Of a stretch of DNA of 64,000 nucleotides, positions 63,999 through 64,000 are shown one piece after another (the first letter of the stretch is position 1; each line of letters begins with the position of its first letter). The translations under genes were made by a program, and so were the position numbers. This stretch comes from Pelosinus fermentans JBW45 (lineage in GTDB: Bacteria; Bacillota; Negativicutes; DSM-13327). The DNA lies in NCBI RefSeq assembly GCF_000271665.2, contig NZ_CP010978.1:4943001-5007000 (forward strand). Reading direction: 5' to 3'. The notes below the pieces were generated by a model. It was not told the DNA's origin, ran no database searches, and worked only from the letters and a program-made list of their open reading frames with translations.

Positions 63999-64000
63999 TT

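Overview
The window looks like a chromosomal segment of a low-GC, endospore-forming, nitrogen-fixing anaerobe of the Negativicutes, most like Sporomusaceae such as Pelosinus. This is an inference from the gene set: a Clostridium pasteurianum-type nif cluster (long NifD, short NifK, NifI1/NifI2, split NifV), spore-coat-like proteins, a FakA/DegV pair, a LytS/LytR pair, DapL, a short hybrid cluster protein and a D-glucarate operon. I see no rRNA, tRNA, CRISPR array, transposase or prophage. The right end is cut inside a transporter gene.

Layout. 0.2-2.4 kb: a GntR/UTRA regulator, then an independently promoted structured RNA of unknown family (about 1351-1639, minus strand), then rlmH, htrA and a WalJ-like hydrolase in one minus-strand operon. 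4.4-8.8 kb: a PAS sensor kinase, a 180-bp palindromic element, phosphohexomutase, a small acidic protein and a membrane-anchored metallopeptidase. 8.9-13.6 kb: deoC, a Fur/PerR regulator, two spore-coat-like genes and lytR-lytS. 13.9-20 kb: an HD-GYP-like protein, tex, and a divergent MocR regulator and EamA transporter sharing an operator region. 20.2-27.3 kb: a secreted Ser-rich protein, a small unknown, an EAL-HDOD protein, FakA-like and DegV proteins and a large FtsA-like ATPase. 27.4-31 kb: hcp behind a near-ideal class II CRP-type promoter, convergent with a crp/fnr gene that is translationally coupled to an unusual M20 hydrolase. 31-36.2 kb: metallophosphoesterase, htpX behind a Mn2+ (yybP-ykoY) riboswitch, lrgAB, dapL. 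36.5-40.3 kb: TPR protein, YhaM-like nuclease, TRIC-type channel, tag.

40.5-52.9 kb is the nif region, transcribed on the minus strand in the order nifH, nifI1, nifI2, nifD, nifK, nifE, nifN, nifB, 2Fe-2S ferredoxin, anfO-like, nifV-omega, nifV-alpha, ending in a strong terminator. It holds nitrogenase reductase and MoFe protein, post-translational switch-off proteins, the FeMo-co scaffold and NifB, and homocitrate synthesis. The 495 bp upstream of nifH are dense with signals: a minus-strand promoter, a small ORF overlapping a terminator-like hairpin, two perfect hairpins, a divergent consensus promoter with its own terminator that should make a plus-strand RNA of about 90 nt, and three copies of a 9-bp motif around that promoter. 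I consider this the best candidate for an undescribed system here.

53-64 kb: an AEC transporter, a phage-type ABA-sandwich-like protein next to an RNase H with viroplasmin domain, an orphan amino-acid-binding lipoprotein under a tandem glycine riboswitch, and a D-glucarate operon (permease, two glucarate dehydratase paralogues, a DapA-family lyase, tartronate semialdehyde reductase).

A family of intergenic inverted repeats (about 50-240 bp, ends like GAACCACAAAGG or AACCGCGAAGAC) occurs at least nine times, including once inside the nif operon between nifK and nifE. Several long ORF starts in these places are artefacts of the repeat and have been moved downstream to a codon with a ribosome binding site.
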